Origin: Acridotheres tristis
Lineage: Eukaryota > Chordata > Aves > Passeriformes > Sturnidae
Length of the DNA stretch: 64,000 bases
Direction of reading: 5' to 3'
NCBI GenBank assembly: GCA_037013685.1
Contig: CM072891.1
Coordinates: 17,646,501-17,710,500 of the forward strand
A program made the translations under genes and the position numbers. The notes under the pieces were generated by a model. The model was given only the letters and a program-made list of their open reading frames with translations, was not told the origin of the DNA and searched no databases. Positions 39,780 to 50,046 of the stretch are shown here, piece by piece. Position 1 is the stretch's first letter. Each line of letters opens with the position of its first letter.

Positions 39780-40500
39780 CCCTCATCCCAACCCCTCCTG
39801 CCGCCGTAACACCGCGGGGTCCCGGGACTTGCTATTCTCCCGGTTCCAGCTCGGTACCGGCGCTCCCGTCCGGTCGCGCCCACAACAAACGCGGTCCCCA
39901 CGTGGGGAGAGGCGGCGCTCGGGAAGCGCGGCGGCACCGGGACACGGCGCCAGCGGGATCGCCAGCTACAGACGCGCCCGGCCTCTGCCCTTCCCTTCCA
40001 AACGCGAGCGCTGCCGGGAATCCCGGCCCACGCCTCCGTGGGATGGCACCACAGCCCCACGTGGATCGGAGCCAGCGGCGACACGCCAGGGGACAGTGGC
40101 AGCCGGACTGTCACAGCCCTCCCCGCGTCGCTCGGGCACTCTCCCGTTTTAACCGGGCCCGGATGGAGAAAGGGTTCTCCCCCAGCTCCGAGTTCTGCAC
40201 CTTCCTGCGAGCCGAGGGGGCATCCCGCTCGGGGTCCCGGGCAGCGGCCCGCTCCTGTCCCGGAGCACAGCCGCCACCGCTGCGCCCCTGCCCGGTCCCC
40301 CCCGCCCCGGTGCTCCCCGCCCCGCCGCCTCCCGCACCGCAGGCAGCGTTTTTCCCCCCCGGGCTTTCCTCCTTCCCCGCTCCCCCCGGCCCGGCCCGGC
40401 CCGGCCCAGCTCCCCAGCTCCTACCGCAGCGCCGCCACCGCGCAGCTGCCGCCGGCTCCGGCCCGGCTCCGCCTCGTATCGCGGCGGGGAGGAGCAGGAT
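39780..40500 (-). promoter_or_regulatory. RNH1: CpG island, probable RNH1 promoter and noncoding first exon
   Basis: This is the most CpG-dense block on the 5' side of RNH1. On the minus strand a donor-like GCTGCG|GTAGGAG ends a GC-rich putative exon at 40,425, which would splice to the start-codon exon at 38,857. No TATA box is evident, as expected for a CpG promoter. Long open frames in both directions through here (such as 329 codons on the plus strand) reflect GC bias, with Pro/Arg/Ala/Ser runs and no domain. The transcription start is inferred. Confidence 0.6.
40385..40410 (-). repeat. GGGCC pentamer run, G-quadruplex candidate
   Basis: The plus strand reads CCCCCCGGCCCGGCCCGGCC and then continues CCGGCCC. 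The minus strand therefore carries at least four G3+ tracts separated by CC, meeting the usual G4 pattern with short loops. It lies just inside the predicted RNH1 first intron, in the transcribed-sense strand. Confidence 0.7.
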
Positions 40501-41165
40501 CTGTACCTCCTCCCCTTTTTTCCTTTCTTCCCCCTTTTCCTCTTTCGTTCCCTTTTTCTTCCTCTTTTCCCTCCGTTTTTCCCCCCCTCTCCCTTTTTTC
40601 CTGCCCTCTCTGACACTTAACGCCCTTTCCCCTCTCTTTCCCACTTCTCTTTCCCTTTCCTAATGCTTCCTGACTTCTCCTTGCTTCCCTCTCTTCTTTC
40701 CCCTTTCCCCTCTTTTCCCTTTTTTCTTTCCTCCTCCACTCTCCTTTATCTGTTTTCTTCCCTTCTTTTTTCTTTTTCCCTTTTCACTTTCTGCTTCCCT
40801 CTCTTTCATGTGCTTCTCCCTTCTCTTTCTTCCCTTTAATCCTCCTCTTCCCTGCATTTTCTCCTTCCTTCCTTCCTTCCTTCCTTCCTTCCTTCCTTCC
40901 TTCCTTCCTTCCTTCCTTCCTTCCTTCCTTCCTTCCTTCCTTCCTTCCTTCCTTCCTTCCTTCCTTCCTTCCTTCCTTCCTTCCTTCCTTCCTTCCTTCC
41001 TTCCTTCCTTCCTTCCTTCCTTCCTTCCTTCCTTCCTTCTTTTCTCTCCTTTTCCTCCTCCCTTTCACCATTCTCTTTTGTTCCTTTTTCTGCTATCTCT
41101 TCTCACCAACTTCTCTGTTTTCATCCTCTTTTCCTCCATTTCCTTTTATTCCTATCTCCCGTTGC
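40500..41165. repeat. Polypyrimidine tract of about 660 bp
   Basis: The plus strand is overwhelmingly C+T with only scattered purines (for example near 40,613-40,622 and 40,660-40,672). It begins at the edge of the RNH1 CpG island and encloses the TTCC microsatellite. Long mirror-symmetric polypyrimidine DNA can adopt triplex (H-DNA) structure. Open frames through it encode only Phe/Leu/Pro/Ser or Lys/Arg/Glu/Gly repeats and are not genes. Confidence 0.9.
40863..41039 (+). repeat. (CCTT)44 microsatellite
   Basis: A perfect tetranucleotide array of 177 bp, 44 uninterrupted units, read as GGAA on the minus strand (the RNH1 sense strand). It lies roughly 0.4-0.6 kb upstream of the predicted RNH1 start. 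Purity implies it is young and probably length-polymorphic. Confidence 0.98.
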
Positions 41166-42225
41166 CTTTTTTTTACCCATCCACCCTGATCTCTCTGCTG
41201 TTGTCCCCTGAGCAGAAGCCCTGGGATACACAGGAAGCAAGACAGGAGAAGTCCCTACAATGAAGGGATGTACAAAGGGTGGGAGTATCAAAAGTAAAAT
41301 GAGGTAGTGTCTCAACCAGCTGGGAGGGCAATCTCTGCTGTGGGCCAGGACCTGGAGCAAGATGGGAATGGATGCAGGTGACCCAGGGCAGAGGCACCAT
41401 GGAAAGGTCTCGGCCCAGGGAGCTCAGAACTAGGAATTGTTTGAACTGGAAACAACAAAAATATCCTCAGTGGTCTCCCTGCCTTCCAGCTTCCAGACGG
41501 GGGCCAGCTTGGAGGGCCTGGGATGTCCCCGCTCCCCATCCGTGTCACCAGTCCTACCCACGACGCGTCTTCTCTCGTATTTGTGTCCCTCATTAGCGCA
41601 ACACGTTGAGCAGAGAGCTGCACCTCGCTGGCACAAAGGCCTCTCTCTGAGCTCTTGGGAACGAAGCTGTGACAGCAGTGGAGGATGGGCGCCTCGGGCT
41701 TGTGCGCCTGCCAGGCCTGTTGCCCTCCCGGGCCCTCTCCGTGCCACAGTCCCCACCCGACCCCGGTGACCAGTGCCTGTCCTGCACATCCGTCCCGAGG
41801 CGGGGCGAGGGTGGCCGCGCTCGGTCAGGGCTGGAAGGCGTTCGTCATCCCTTGGCTCCCTTCCTCCTCCGCCTGCCGGCTACTCCCTGTCTCCCTCCCT
41901 ATTGTTCCCCGGTAGTTTTAGCCCAGTAAAAGCTCATTCAGATTTTCACAAGACAGAACAAAGAAAGGTTTTGAAGTGCCGAGAGGCACTAGGCAACACT
42001 CCGACTTGCCTTTCTTCCTCCACCCTCAACATCTCAGCATCTCCCCCAGTTTTTTTCTTCCTACAAACACCCTCTTCCCGTAACCCTGGCTCACACAACA
42101 GCTCAACTAAGCACAACCAGCTGCTCCTACAAAGCACGGCTTTAAAATGGTTCCGTGCTTCTCCCGGGACAGCAGGAGGGAAAGTTTCGGGAGTTTCAGA
42201 GCCTGTTTTTGCCGCTGATACGTAC

Positions 42226-42310
42226 CTTGCTGTTGTCGGTGCCGTGCGGGAGCGAGGGGGCAGAGCCGGCGCCTTCCTGCTGCCGTTACCACGCAACCTC
42301 TGCTGTCGTA
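42226..42310 (-). promoter_or_regulatory. Possible alternative RNH1 first exon with X-box
   Basis: The minus strand has a strong donor AGCAAG|GTACGTATC ending a putative exon at 42,226. Just upstream is an imperfect X-box palindrome (plus strand GTTACCACGCAAC, 42,285-42,297), a type bound by RFX factors. Surroundings are moderately CpG-rich. The nearest downstream minus-strand acceptor known to be used is RNH1 at 38,857. No coding start is assigned, so it would be a 5'UTR exon or a separate noncoding transcript. Confidence 0.35.
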
Positions 42311-42319
42311 CACATGGTG

Positions 42320-45300
42320 CCTGCTAGAGGGAGGGAAGCAGTTTTGGGCTCTGACGGCTTTTTTCCTCCCGTGGCAGCTCTTCAGGGCCTTGCGGAGCGA
42401 GCGCCGTGCACACGATTGTGTCCGGCTTGTGACGAAGCAAATGTTGCAAAAAGCCTCTGATGGTGACAGAGGCAACTTTAACTTCTCGCACTGGATCGTG
42501 TGGCCACTTGCCACGGCTTAGCCCAGAGCAAGGGAGTAGTTTTCACTGAAGGATACGTCCACAAATTAGGCCACCACAGTGTTAAAGTCTGGATAGAGAT
42601 GATGGAGTTTGTGTAGTTTCTCCATTCTCCGGGCAACCCTGTCCTGCTGGGCCTAGGAGTGATGCTGAGCACATTACTGCCCACCTGTCACCTCACCTGG
42701 GAGTTCTGCATCCCACCTCCCAGCAGGGGCTGGGGCACAGGCAGCCCCCTGCTTCTGCACAAGCTGAATGCTCACACTGCCTGGAAGGGTCCCTTGGGCA
42801 CAGCCCTGGTCGTGTCTCCCTATAACTGCCCCTCAGCAGTAAGCATGGATCTCACTCCTACACCTCCTCCTCCCACATTCCCACTGGCTCTTCTCCTCCT
42901 CAAGGAGAACCCTGCCATCACTCAAGCTGCATTGTACAATAGTTGTGGATTGAAGTAACCTACTTTCTTCCCCCATTCTCAATGGTGTGAAGATGAATTA
43001 ATGTTTCAATAGCCTGCAAATGATCCAGTAGCAGAAGGATAGATTTGATGATGGTGGAATGATGGCCTGGGAAGCAGAGCCTTTGTTGAGCCACAGGAGA
43101 AATTCTAGAAGCTTTCCCTCCAGCTGCTTTTATTATCTTTCTTCTGGAGGAGATGGGAACCAGTCACCAGGAGAGCTCAATGAGCTAAACCCCACTTTCC
43201 TCAGTGCCCAGAAGAGAGTTGAAAGCCAGAGAATTCACCTCTTCCCTATTCCCTCTCAGGAAAACAAGGTCATCCACACAAAGAGTTTGCTAGAACAGTC
43301 CTTGTGCTTCTGAGTCTGACCTGAAACCTGCTAAAGCACAGGCAAGAGCATGGGGATGGCCTGAGCTCCCGGCTTTGCTGCTTGTTAGGATGCTCCCTGG
43401 CAGGTAAAAGGCTGTGGCTGGTGAAGGATGTCTCTGCTCTTCTTGCTTGGCGTGACGCTTTCAGGAAGACCACTAGTGTTAGGAAGAAAGTTAATGCTGG
43501 CAAGAGATCCGCTGGTCAACCAGGCAATTTGAAGTTAGATGCCTGTCATTCAGCCCAACAGCAAAAGTGTCATTTCCTATCCAGCCACTGCTGGCATCTC
43601 TCTGCTCTTGGCTCCCGCTTTGCTGCACTTATCAGGAGTTTCTAAAGGACAAAGTCTAGTGGTTTTAGAGGTTTCAGAGAGGTTTATGTCATGTGGACTT
43701 TCCATAGACCTTCTGCCCTGGGAAGGCATCCAATACACTCTGGTCTGTGTTGGTGAAATATTAGATTTACAGGCCAAATAGCCATGCCAAAAGGTTATGT
43801 GCTTCTGTCTCCCTGTCAACCCTTTAGCTGCCCTCACTGTGGGGACAAAAAAGGGCATCTCTGGAAAAATCTACTGCCCTTTCCCCAGCAAGCAGGACCT
43901 TGCTCATTGACATACACACAAGTCCAGAGGAAATGATACAAAATGGGGCTGAGAAAACCAACAGCAAACACCAGTGAGAAATACCTGTGTATGTCTTGCC
44001 ACAGAAACAGTGGAAGACTCCTGACATGGAAGGCATGTCCATTTGGTTATTTGTACAGACTCGGGCTAATTCTTTGAAGATTCTTTGAGGAGTCTGGCAG
44101 TGACAACTGCCCTGTGTTCCCTTCTTTATCAGTTTCCCATTATCCTTTCTGAGTTCATTCAAATTTATCTTCTCTCTTTTTTTAGATCCTCTCCCTCTTT
44201 TGGTCTTTGTAGCAGGGAAGGAGAGCATGTGGTGCCCATCTTGCCCAAAGATGGTGCAGCTGGCATGAACGCATGAAGTGCAGGTCGTGTGTCCTGGGAT
44301 CTGATGAAGTTGAGATGTGTCTCTGCATTTAAAATTACTTTATCTTAAAGCTAAATTTACGTACATAACCCTAGAGCAAATTTACAGATGAACACTTAAA
44401 TTAAGGCCATTAGTGTAAACTGAAAACAATAAACTTCTAAGAGTAGTGACAGATCTTTTTCTAGCAGGATTATGCAATCCCTACGAGAAAATTCATTCCA
44501 TAAATTCAGCTGTGGAGATCAAAACAGCAAGTTGTAAGCATATGCCTAGCTCCATTTGTTGCAGTGAGTGATTTGTTTATATCCTACTTGATCCATTGCT
44601 GGAAGCCATTTGTTCTTTAAGCTTGTGTGCGAACTTGAAGTAAGGTTTTGTAGGGTGAAGATATGCAAAGCTTGGGTCATTCCTGAAGAGTCAGTGGGCT
44701 GATTAAGCACTGGGGAGCAAAATGTCTGTGTAACTAGAGTGGAGAGCGTGACACTGTGGCTTAACTGATGCCTAAGCAGCTAAAAAAAAAACAAAAGGAG
44801 GTCAATAAACAGATGCTGGCAGCAAGCTGGTGGTGAGGTGGCTGAGCAAGGTTTGGGTTTTTGAGCAGGCAAATACAAGCAGTTGCTCACCCTGACTTGC
44901 CCGTGTGTGCACACACATATGGATATTCCATACTGTGGCAGCTCATTATAGATTCCCACAAGAAAACCATTAAGGAGGAAATTCTTGTGGTTCTGATGTG
45001 GTCGCCTTATTCTTGTAAAAGAAAAGCTTTTGTTTCCATTTTGTGCTGGTTTTGTGTTTGGGAGGAGTGGAGAGCATTATAATGAAATAGGGCTGTGAGT
45101 GTAATACTTTATCCCTATGGATAAATACTTTCACAGTGGGTCCAGCGAAAATGGAGCCCCAAGAAAATGGATCCTTCCAGATAAGTTCATCAACCAACAC
45201 ACCTGCAGAAAAAGCACTGTCGGAAGAATTTTTTCACATCTCTGCTTCTCCTCATGTGCCACAGCCTGCAGCAGTGTTTGCCTACCTGTCTGCAGAGGGC

Positions 45301-45840
45301 GATGCAACATCAGTTTGACCAGACTTACACTCCTCTGGTTTTCCCTCATCCCGAACTTGCCCTGGGTCACCAAGACATTGCAGGGTTTGAGGGTTGAGAT
45401 AGGGCCACAGCTAGAGGGGAGAATTAGAGGGCCAGACCAGAAACACAGGTGTACTTCACAACACAGTCTCTTCATGCCAGCTGTGTAGCAGCTGATGAAA
45501 TAGGAGACTGCAATGGATTTCACTTTCCTGTTAAATCCTGCTGCATAGGAATACTTGAATAATTTGCTAAACCTTTGAAGGCCATTGTAGGGACAGCTGG
45601 TTATTTCATGAGTTTGTACAGGACTCAGAAGTGTGAATTTAAATCAGCTCTAAAAGGCAAGAATGAAACCTCGAAGCTGAAAGAACCCCAACAACCATAC
45701 ACTCAACTGTTTTTCAGACTTCAGTTTGCATGTTACCATTGCCTTTTTGCAGAAAGGAATAGTAGATGACTTCTGCCAGTAAAGGCATCTCTCTCTAGTC
45801 TTCATAAGAGTACCCATGAGAATTCATGGGCCCAAAAAAA
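42320..45840. other. Interval without a recognised gene
   Basis: Short frames only. The longest minus frame (about 43,824-44,228) starts Lys/Arg-rich and turns Cys-rich, but matches nothing I know. Confidence 0.5.
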
Positions 45841-45849
45841 TCACTTTGT

Positions 45850-46262
45850 GTCCTAGAGTTGTGAGAGTAGGAAAAGACCTCCAAATGATCATGTCCACCC
45901 ATTAACCCAGCATCACTGTGTTCATCACTAAACCATGGCCCAGAGTGCCACATTCACATGCTTTTTGAACACTTCCAGGGATGGTGATTCCAACAGTTAC
46001 CTGGGCAGCCTTCCAATGCCTGACCATCCCTTCAGAGAAGAATTTTTTCCTAATATCCAATCTAAACCTCTCATGACACAACTTGAGGCCATTTCCACTC
46101 ATCCTGTAACTTGTCACCTGTGAGAAGAGACCCCCTCACCTCACTAAAATTGCTTTCAGGTAGTTGTAGACAGTGATGGGGTCACTCCTGAGCTTCCTTT
46201 TCTCCTGGGTAAAGAACTCCAGTTCCCTCAGCTGCTCCCCATAAGACTTGTACCATAAAAAA
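45850..46262 (-). mobile_element. CR1 LINE 3'-end fragment, minus orientation
   Basis: The plus strand carries the reverse complement of a CR1 3' region: gaaaagacctccaaatgatc near the left end, then cttccagggatggtgattcc, gaattttttcctaatatcc and cagttccctcagctgctccc in the expected order. It is diverged by substitutions and small gaps and is a 5'-truncated copy, the usual state of avian CR1. Open frames inside are not genes. Confidence 0.88.
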
Positions 46263-47044
46263 ATCCACTACATCTTCTCTTTAATCCAGTTCTTTCTTGA
46301 ACTATCAGAATTAACTTGCTGCAAAGGTTTGAGGGTGGAGTATTTTGCACTCTCCTCATGTATGTGCTGGGGCCTGTGAGCAGTTTGAAAGCAGAATTTC
46401 ATTCTTTGTCATTGAATTTTGCCCGAGAAGTAATTTCCTAGTGCATGTAACTGAGGAAATAAGAATTGTTTTCCTGCACTGATTCCCAGTTTAGTTTGTG
46501 GCAGGGATGGGAATGCCAGCTGAGTGTAATCCTGTGAGGTTGTTTTTTTTTTCCAATACACCATCAGTTTTTAAAAACTGCTTCTCTTTTCTTTTAAAGC
46601 ACTTAGTTATTCATTTTGGCTTGTTGCAGTAGAATAGGAGCCGAATATGAAGCACTTGCTTGAACTTTGCACCTAAATAAATTCTGGGAGCGAAGCCTTG
46701 ACCTTTTATTATAATAAATGGCACCTACACGAATGACTCCTTGAGGTGTTTTGACTGCTCCTTAAATTTACAGAAGGCAAACAAGTGTTTTGGCTCCACC
46801 AGAGGCCTCCAGGTGAAGGGATCTCTAAAAGCTTTTCTGCTCTTGGGTGGGATGAGAAAGGGAGTGCTGGGGCCAGAGCTGTGTGGGAAGGACTGAATGC
46901 AGTGGGTGCTGCTCACTGCTGTGGCCCTGTCCAATGTTCAATAAGGAAACAAAAGACCCTCTTGCATGGCAGGAATACACAGACAGTGTTCTGTCTGCCT
47001 TAAGCATGAGATAGGCAAACGTATCTGTGTAAGTGTACTGGGAG

Positions 47045-47395
47045 CAGGAGAGGTCACTCACTCTGCTAAGCCTGGAGGAGGCTGAGGGGAGACCTCATTG
47101 CAGTCACAGCTTCCTTGTGGGGGGAAGAGATGTCTCTGGTGACCAGTGACAAGACCCAAGGGAATGGCCTGAAACTGTGTCAGAGGAGGATTAGGCTGGG
47201 CATTAGAAAAAGGTTCTTCACCCAGAGGGCCCTGGAACAGACTCTCCAAGGAAGTGGTCAGAGCACCGAGCCTGACAGAGTTAAAGAAGTGTTTGGACAA
47301 TGCTCTCGGGCACATTGTGTGACTCTTGGGGTGTCCTGTGCAGCGTCGATGATCCTGGTGGGTCCCTTCCAACTCGGCATATTCTGTGGTCTTTA
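47045..47395 (+). mobile_element. CR1 LINE 3'-end fragment, plus orientation
   Basis: Contains, in CR1 order, gacctcattgcagtc, ggtgaccagtgacaagaccc, gggaatggcctgaaactgtg, ggttcttcacccagagggcc, gaagtggtcagagcaccgag and gggtcccttccaactcggca. It is 5' truncated. It ends about 115 bp before the tRNA gene and is better conserved than the copy at 45.9 kb. Confidence 0.92.
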
Positions 47396-47500
47396 AGAAT
47401 GTCAAGGAAGTAAATAAAAATATAAGGAATTTAAAAAGGCAAAACTAGTCAGGATCTGGTTTGCGAGAGAAGCCAGCGGCAAGCTGACAATAGAGTGCAG

Positions 47501-47505
47501 AAAAA
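47501..47505 (-). terminator. RNA polymerase III terminator of tRNA-Ala
   Basis: TTTTT on the minus strand (AAAAA on plus), 5 bp beyond the discriminator base, is the standard Pol III stop. Confidence 0.85.
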
Positions 47506-47510
47506 GTAGC

Positions 47511-47583
47511 TGGAGAATGCGGGCATCGATCCCGCTACCTCTCGCATGCTAAGCGAGCGCTCTACCATTTGAGCTAATTCCCC
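47511..47583 (-). tRNA. TRNAA-AGC: tRNA-Ala, anticodon AGC
   Basis: A 73-nt cloverleaf with no intron. The acceptor stem GGGGAAT pairs with ATTCTCC and includes G3:U70, the defining alanine identity pair; the discriminator base is A73. The anticodon stem-loop is CTCGC-TTAGCAT-GCGAG with AGC (window bases 47550-47548). The T arm is GCGGG-ATCGATG-CCCGC. The internal A box (TTAGCTCAAATGG) and B box region are intact. A run of five T on the minus strand (47505-47501), 5 bp past the 3' end, is a Pol III terminator. CCA is not encoded, as is normal in eukaryotes. It decodes GCU directly and other GCN codons after A34 is converted to inosine. Confidence 0.98.
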
Positions 47584-47599
47584 GCGCTGCGACACCGCT

Positions 47600-47760
47600 T
47601 ACCCCGCGCTGCCATATTCACTTCTCGCGAGACGCCGCGCGCCGCCGGCCGTTACACGTCCCAGTGGGGGCTCCCAGTGCGCCTGCGCGGTAGCGCGGCG
47701 GCCGGGGCTCGGCGGCGGGCCGGGCTGGGCGCGCGCCGGGAGAGGAGGATGCGCCCCGCG
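47600..47760 (+). CDS. Probable promoter and first exon of an unidentified gene
   Basis: A CpG-dense stretch (GC boxes, TCTCGCGAGA) leads to ATG at 47749-47751 in a favourable context (GAGGAGGATGC). Four codons MRPA end at a donor GCG|GTGAGA (47760/47761), phase 0. The coding part is too short to identify the protein, and the ATG could also lie in an untranslated exon. I looked for HRAS, PTDSS2 and other genes that neighbour RNH1 in mammals and did not see their signature sequences downstream, so the next exon is probably beyond 64,000. Confidence 0.5.
47623..47632. promoter_or_regulatory. TCTCGCGAGA palindromic promoter element
   Basis: A perfect 10-bp palindrome of the type known from TATA-less CpG promoters of vertebrates. 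It stands 40 bp from the 5' end of the tRNA gene and about 115 bp before the ATG of the plus-strand first exon, where a core element of that promoter would be expected. Confidence 0.75.
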
Positions 47761-47898
47761 GTGAGACCTGGAGCGGGAACCGGGCGGGAAAGGGAATGGG
47801 AACGGGAACGGGGCGGGAATGGGGACGAGACGGCAGTGGGAACGGGAATGGTGGAGGGCTGCGAAGGGCTGTGCGTTTGGGGGGCAGGATGCGTACGG

Positions 47899-47900
<2 letters not shown>

Positions 47901-47960
<60 letters not shown>
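47901..47960 (+). repeat. (GT)30 dinucleotide microsatellite
   Basis: A perfect 60-bp GT run, 140 bp after the predicted first-exon donor. It can adopt left-handed Z-DNA. Open frames coding VCVCVC or HTHTHT through it are artefacts. Confidence 0.99.
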
Positions 47961-47963
<3 letters not shown>

Positions 47964-49669
47964 GCGGCGGTGCTTGTGGAGGTCAGAGCAGGGGCTGGAG
48001 CACCCGGCACAGGCTCTGCCAGCGGCCTGGGCTGGTCCTTGGAACCGCGCTGGGACTGCCTTGAGGTCAAAACAGAACGAAACAAACAAACAAAAAAAAA
48101 CCACCCACAAAATATCGAGCCCCCCCAGCTGATGAAGGGCGCGGGATCTGCCCGGATGACCCCGGTTAGTGTTCAGGGCGGCTTCCCCCGGCCGGCAGCC
48201 CCTCACGGCGCTGGGGGCACAGAGCTCGCACCACCCCCTGCGCCCCGCGGGGGCTCGGGGTGACACTCGGCCTGGCTGGGCAGCCCGGAGAGCCCCCAGT
48301 ACTTGCTGCCATCCGGGCTGGGACATCCGGGATGGGTCCTCGCGCCTGGCGGGGTCAGCTGGGATGCCCAAGTGCCTGGATGAGCAAACCTGCTGCGGGC
48401 AGTTGGCTCTTTTCACCTTGCCTTGCAATGTCTCCTTTGAAAACAGCACCCACAGAAGTGAAATCTGGCACCGTGGTGAATCGTGAGGTTTTTTCCTTCA
48501 AGAAATGGTTCCGTTTGCTCTTGTGCTCCAGCTGGAGTAGAGTTAAAGGCAACAATTTCCCTGCTGGACAAGGAAAGAGATGCTAGCTCTGGAGCAGGGA
48601 ACTTCAGGTGCCTGTCGAAATGGCAGATGGGGGCATGTGCTGGAGTCTTCCGGGGAGCTGCATTGACCGGATGGGATTTTGGTGCCCGTGTTGGATGCGG
48701 GAAAAGGGCATGCCCTCAATGAAGGGATGCACAGCGATGCAGATGAGAGCATTGGGTCATTTCTCTGTGGGCACTATGCTGAGGAAGACGAAGCTATTGG
48801 TGGGCTTGCAGCGTTTAGTTAAAGCTGTCTTCAGCAGCAGCGATATCCAGGACTCAGTTAAAAACCTGTCATTCTGCTAAATATCTTGCTTTGTCACTTT
48901 TCTTCCCCTCCGATGTTCTCGAGTGAGACAAGACAAAACCCAAAAAGCATTGATGGCCGTTGCAAAATACTTTCTGAACCAAGGCGATTACAAAATAACC
49001 TTGTTGTATAACCTCAGTGGTGGCTGCTTAACACCTAGCTGTGGGGAGAGCAGTAGAGTCCTGGGCTGAGCTGGCCAGGCTGCAGGCAGTGATCCAAGTC
49101 AGTGCAATTCACTGAGCCAGCAGGGAATTTGGTGAGAGTGATGGGACCTGCTGTGGCTTTTGCTCCGTCGAGTTCCTGGGTGCTTTACACTTTGCTTTCC
49201 TGCAGTACTTTGCTACTTCTACCTTGGCTGTGTTCAAGCCATCGTTCTGTTGGATTCAAAACCATCTCTGCTCAATTTTGCACCTTTCTTGAGGGATTTG
49301 CCTTAGTTCTGCTGCTGATATACAAGTTACTTTTTTTGGATGCATTTGCTGAGCTATCCTCCTCCAGACTATGAATTTCTGATTAAATACTCCTATATAT
49401 CAACAGCTTTGCAAATGAAATAGGTGCAAAACATTATTTATTTATTTTACTTGACAGGTTTTGGGCTCTGTGAGTGGGGTCTGCTTCTTGCAGAGTTTGC
49501 TTAATAGGTTTTCTGAATGATATTTTATTGCAATACTTGGAATTTTAAATTTACTCCTCTTTTTTTTTTGATGTGTTGTATCTTACTTTAAAGGACTTAT
49601 GAAGCACAACCTCAGAGCTCTTCAGAAACTCTCCTCTTTTATCGTTTTCACGTTTGTAAGCTTCCTTCT

Positions 49670-49685
49670 ATTTTTTTTTTTTTTC
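49670..49685 (+). repeat. Poly-T run
   Basis: Uninterrupted T run of about 16 bases inside the presumed intron. It may be the tail of a decayed minus-strand retroelement, but nothing recognisable precedes it. Confidence 0.8.
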
Positions 49686-49997
49686 AGAGTAGATTGGCTA
49701 ACAAACATGTTCTGAAAGACATGTTTATCTTTAAGAAAAAGCCTAACAGCGACCAAACAAGCAGGCAGCCGCACCCATCCAGCAGTATGATTTCTTATCT
49801 TGGAGCTTGACTCATAATTTTGATGGCTCCTTACCCTTTTTGGTTTCTTTAAAAAGAAAGTAGTTTTTGTAGCTGTTCCCTTGGGTGCCACACTGGAGAG
49901 CGTTGCACTTGTATATTTTTTTTTCTCATGTCCTCCTGTCTCTTTTACATTACCCTGAGCTGCAGAACCCCACAATCTTACCCCAGGATTTCTTTGG

Positions 49998-50046
49998 GGT
50001 TTTTTTGTTTGTTTTGTTTGTTTGTTTGTTTTTCTTTTTTTCTGAT
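49998..50046 (+). repeat. Imperfect (GTTT)n tract
   Basis: GTTTGTTTTGTTTGTTTGTT and following T-rich sequence is a short, slightly broken tetranucleotide repeat. Confidence 0.85.

Noticed and set aside
39674..40663. 329-codon plus-strand open frame and long minus-strand frames across the CpG island
   Set aside because: Pro/Arg/Ala/Ser runs and open frames on both strands at once are the signature of GC-rich, stop-poor promoter DNA; no domain or motif is present.
40784..41263. Frames encoding repeated Phe-Leu-Pro-Ser or Lys-Glu-Gly-Arg
   Set aside because: Direct translation of the TTCC microsatellite, not a protein gene.
43824..44228. 134-codon minus frame with Lys/Arg-rich start and Cys-rich end
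   Set aside because: No homology recognised, no promoter or splice support, and several other frames overlap it; treated as chance.
45902..47405. Several 60-115 codon frames on both strands
   Set aside because: They fall inside the two CR1 LINE fragments and do not correspond to the CR1 reverse transcriptase.
47618..48449. Long frames with His-Thr or Val-Cys runs (up to 265 codons)
   Set aside because: They arise from reading the (GT)30 repeat and adjacent CpG-rich DNA; one also crosses the first-exon donor.
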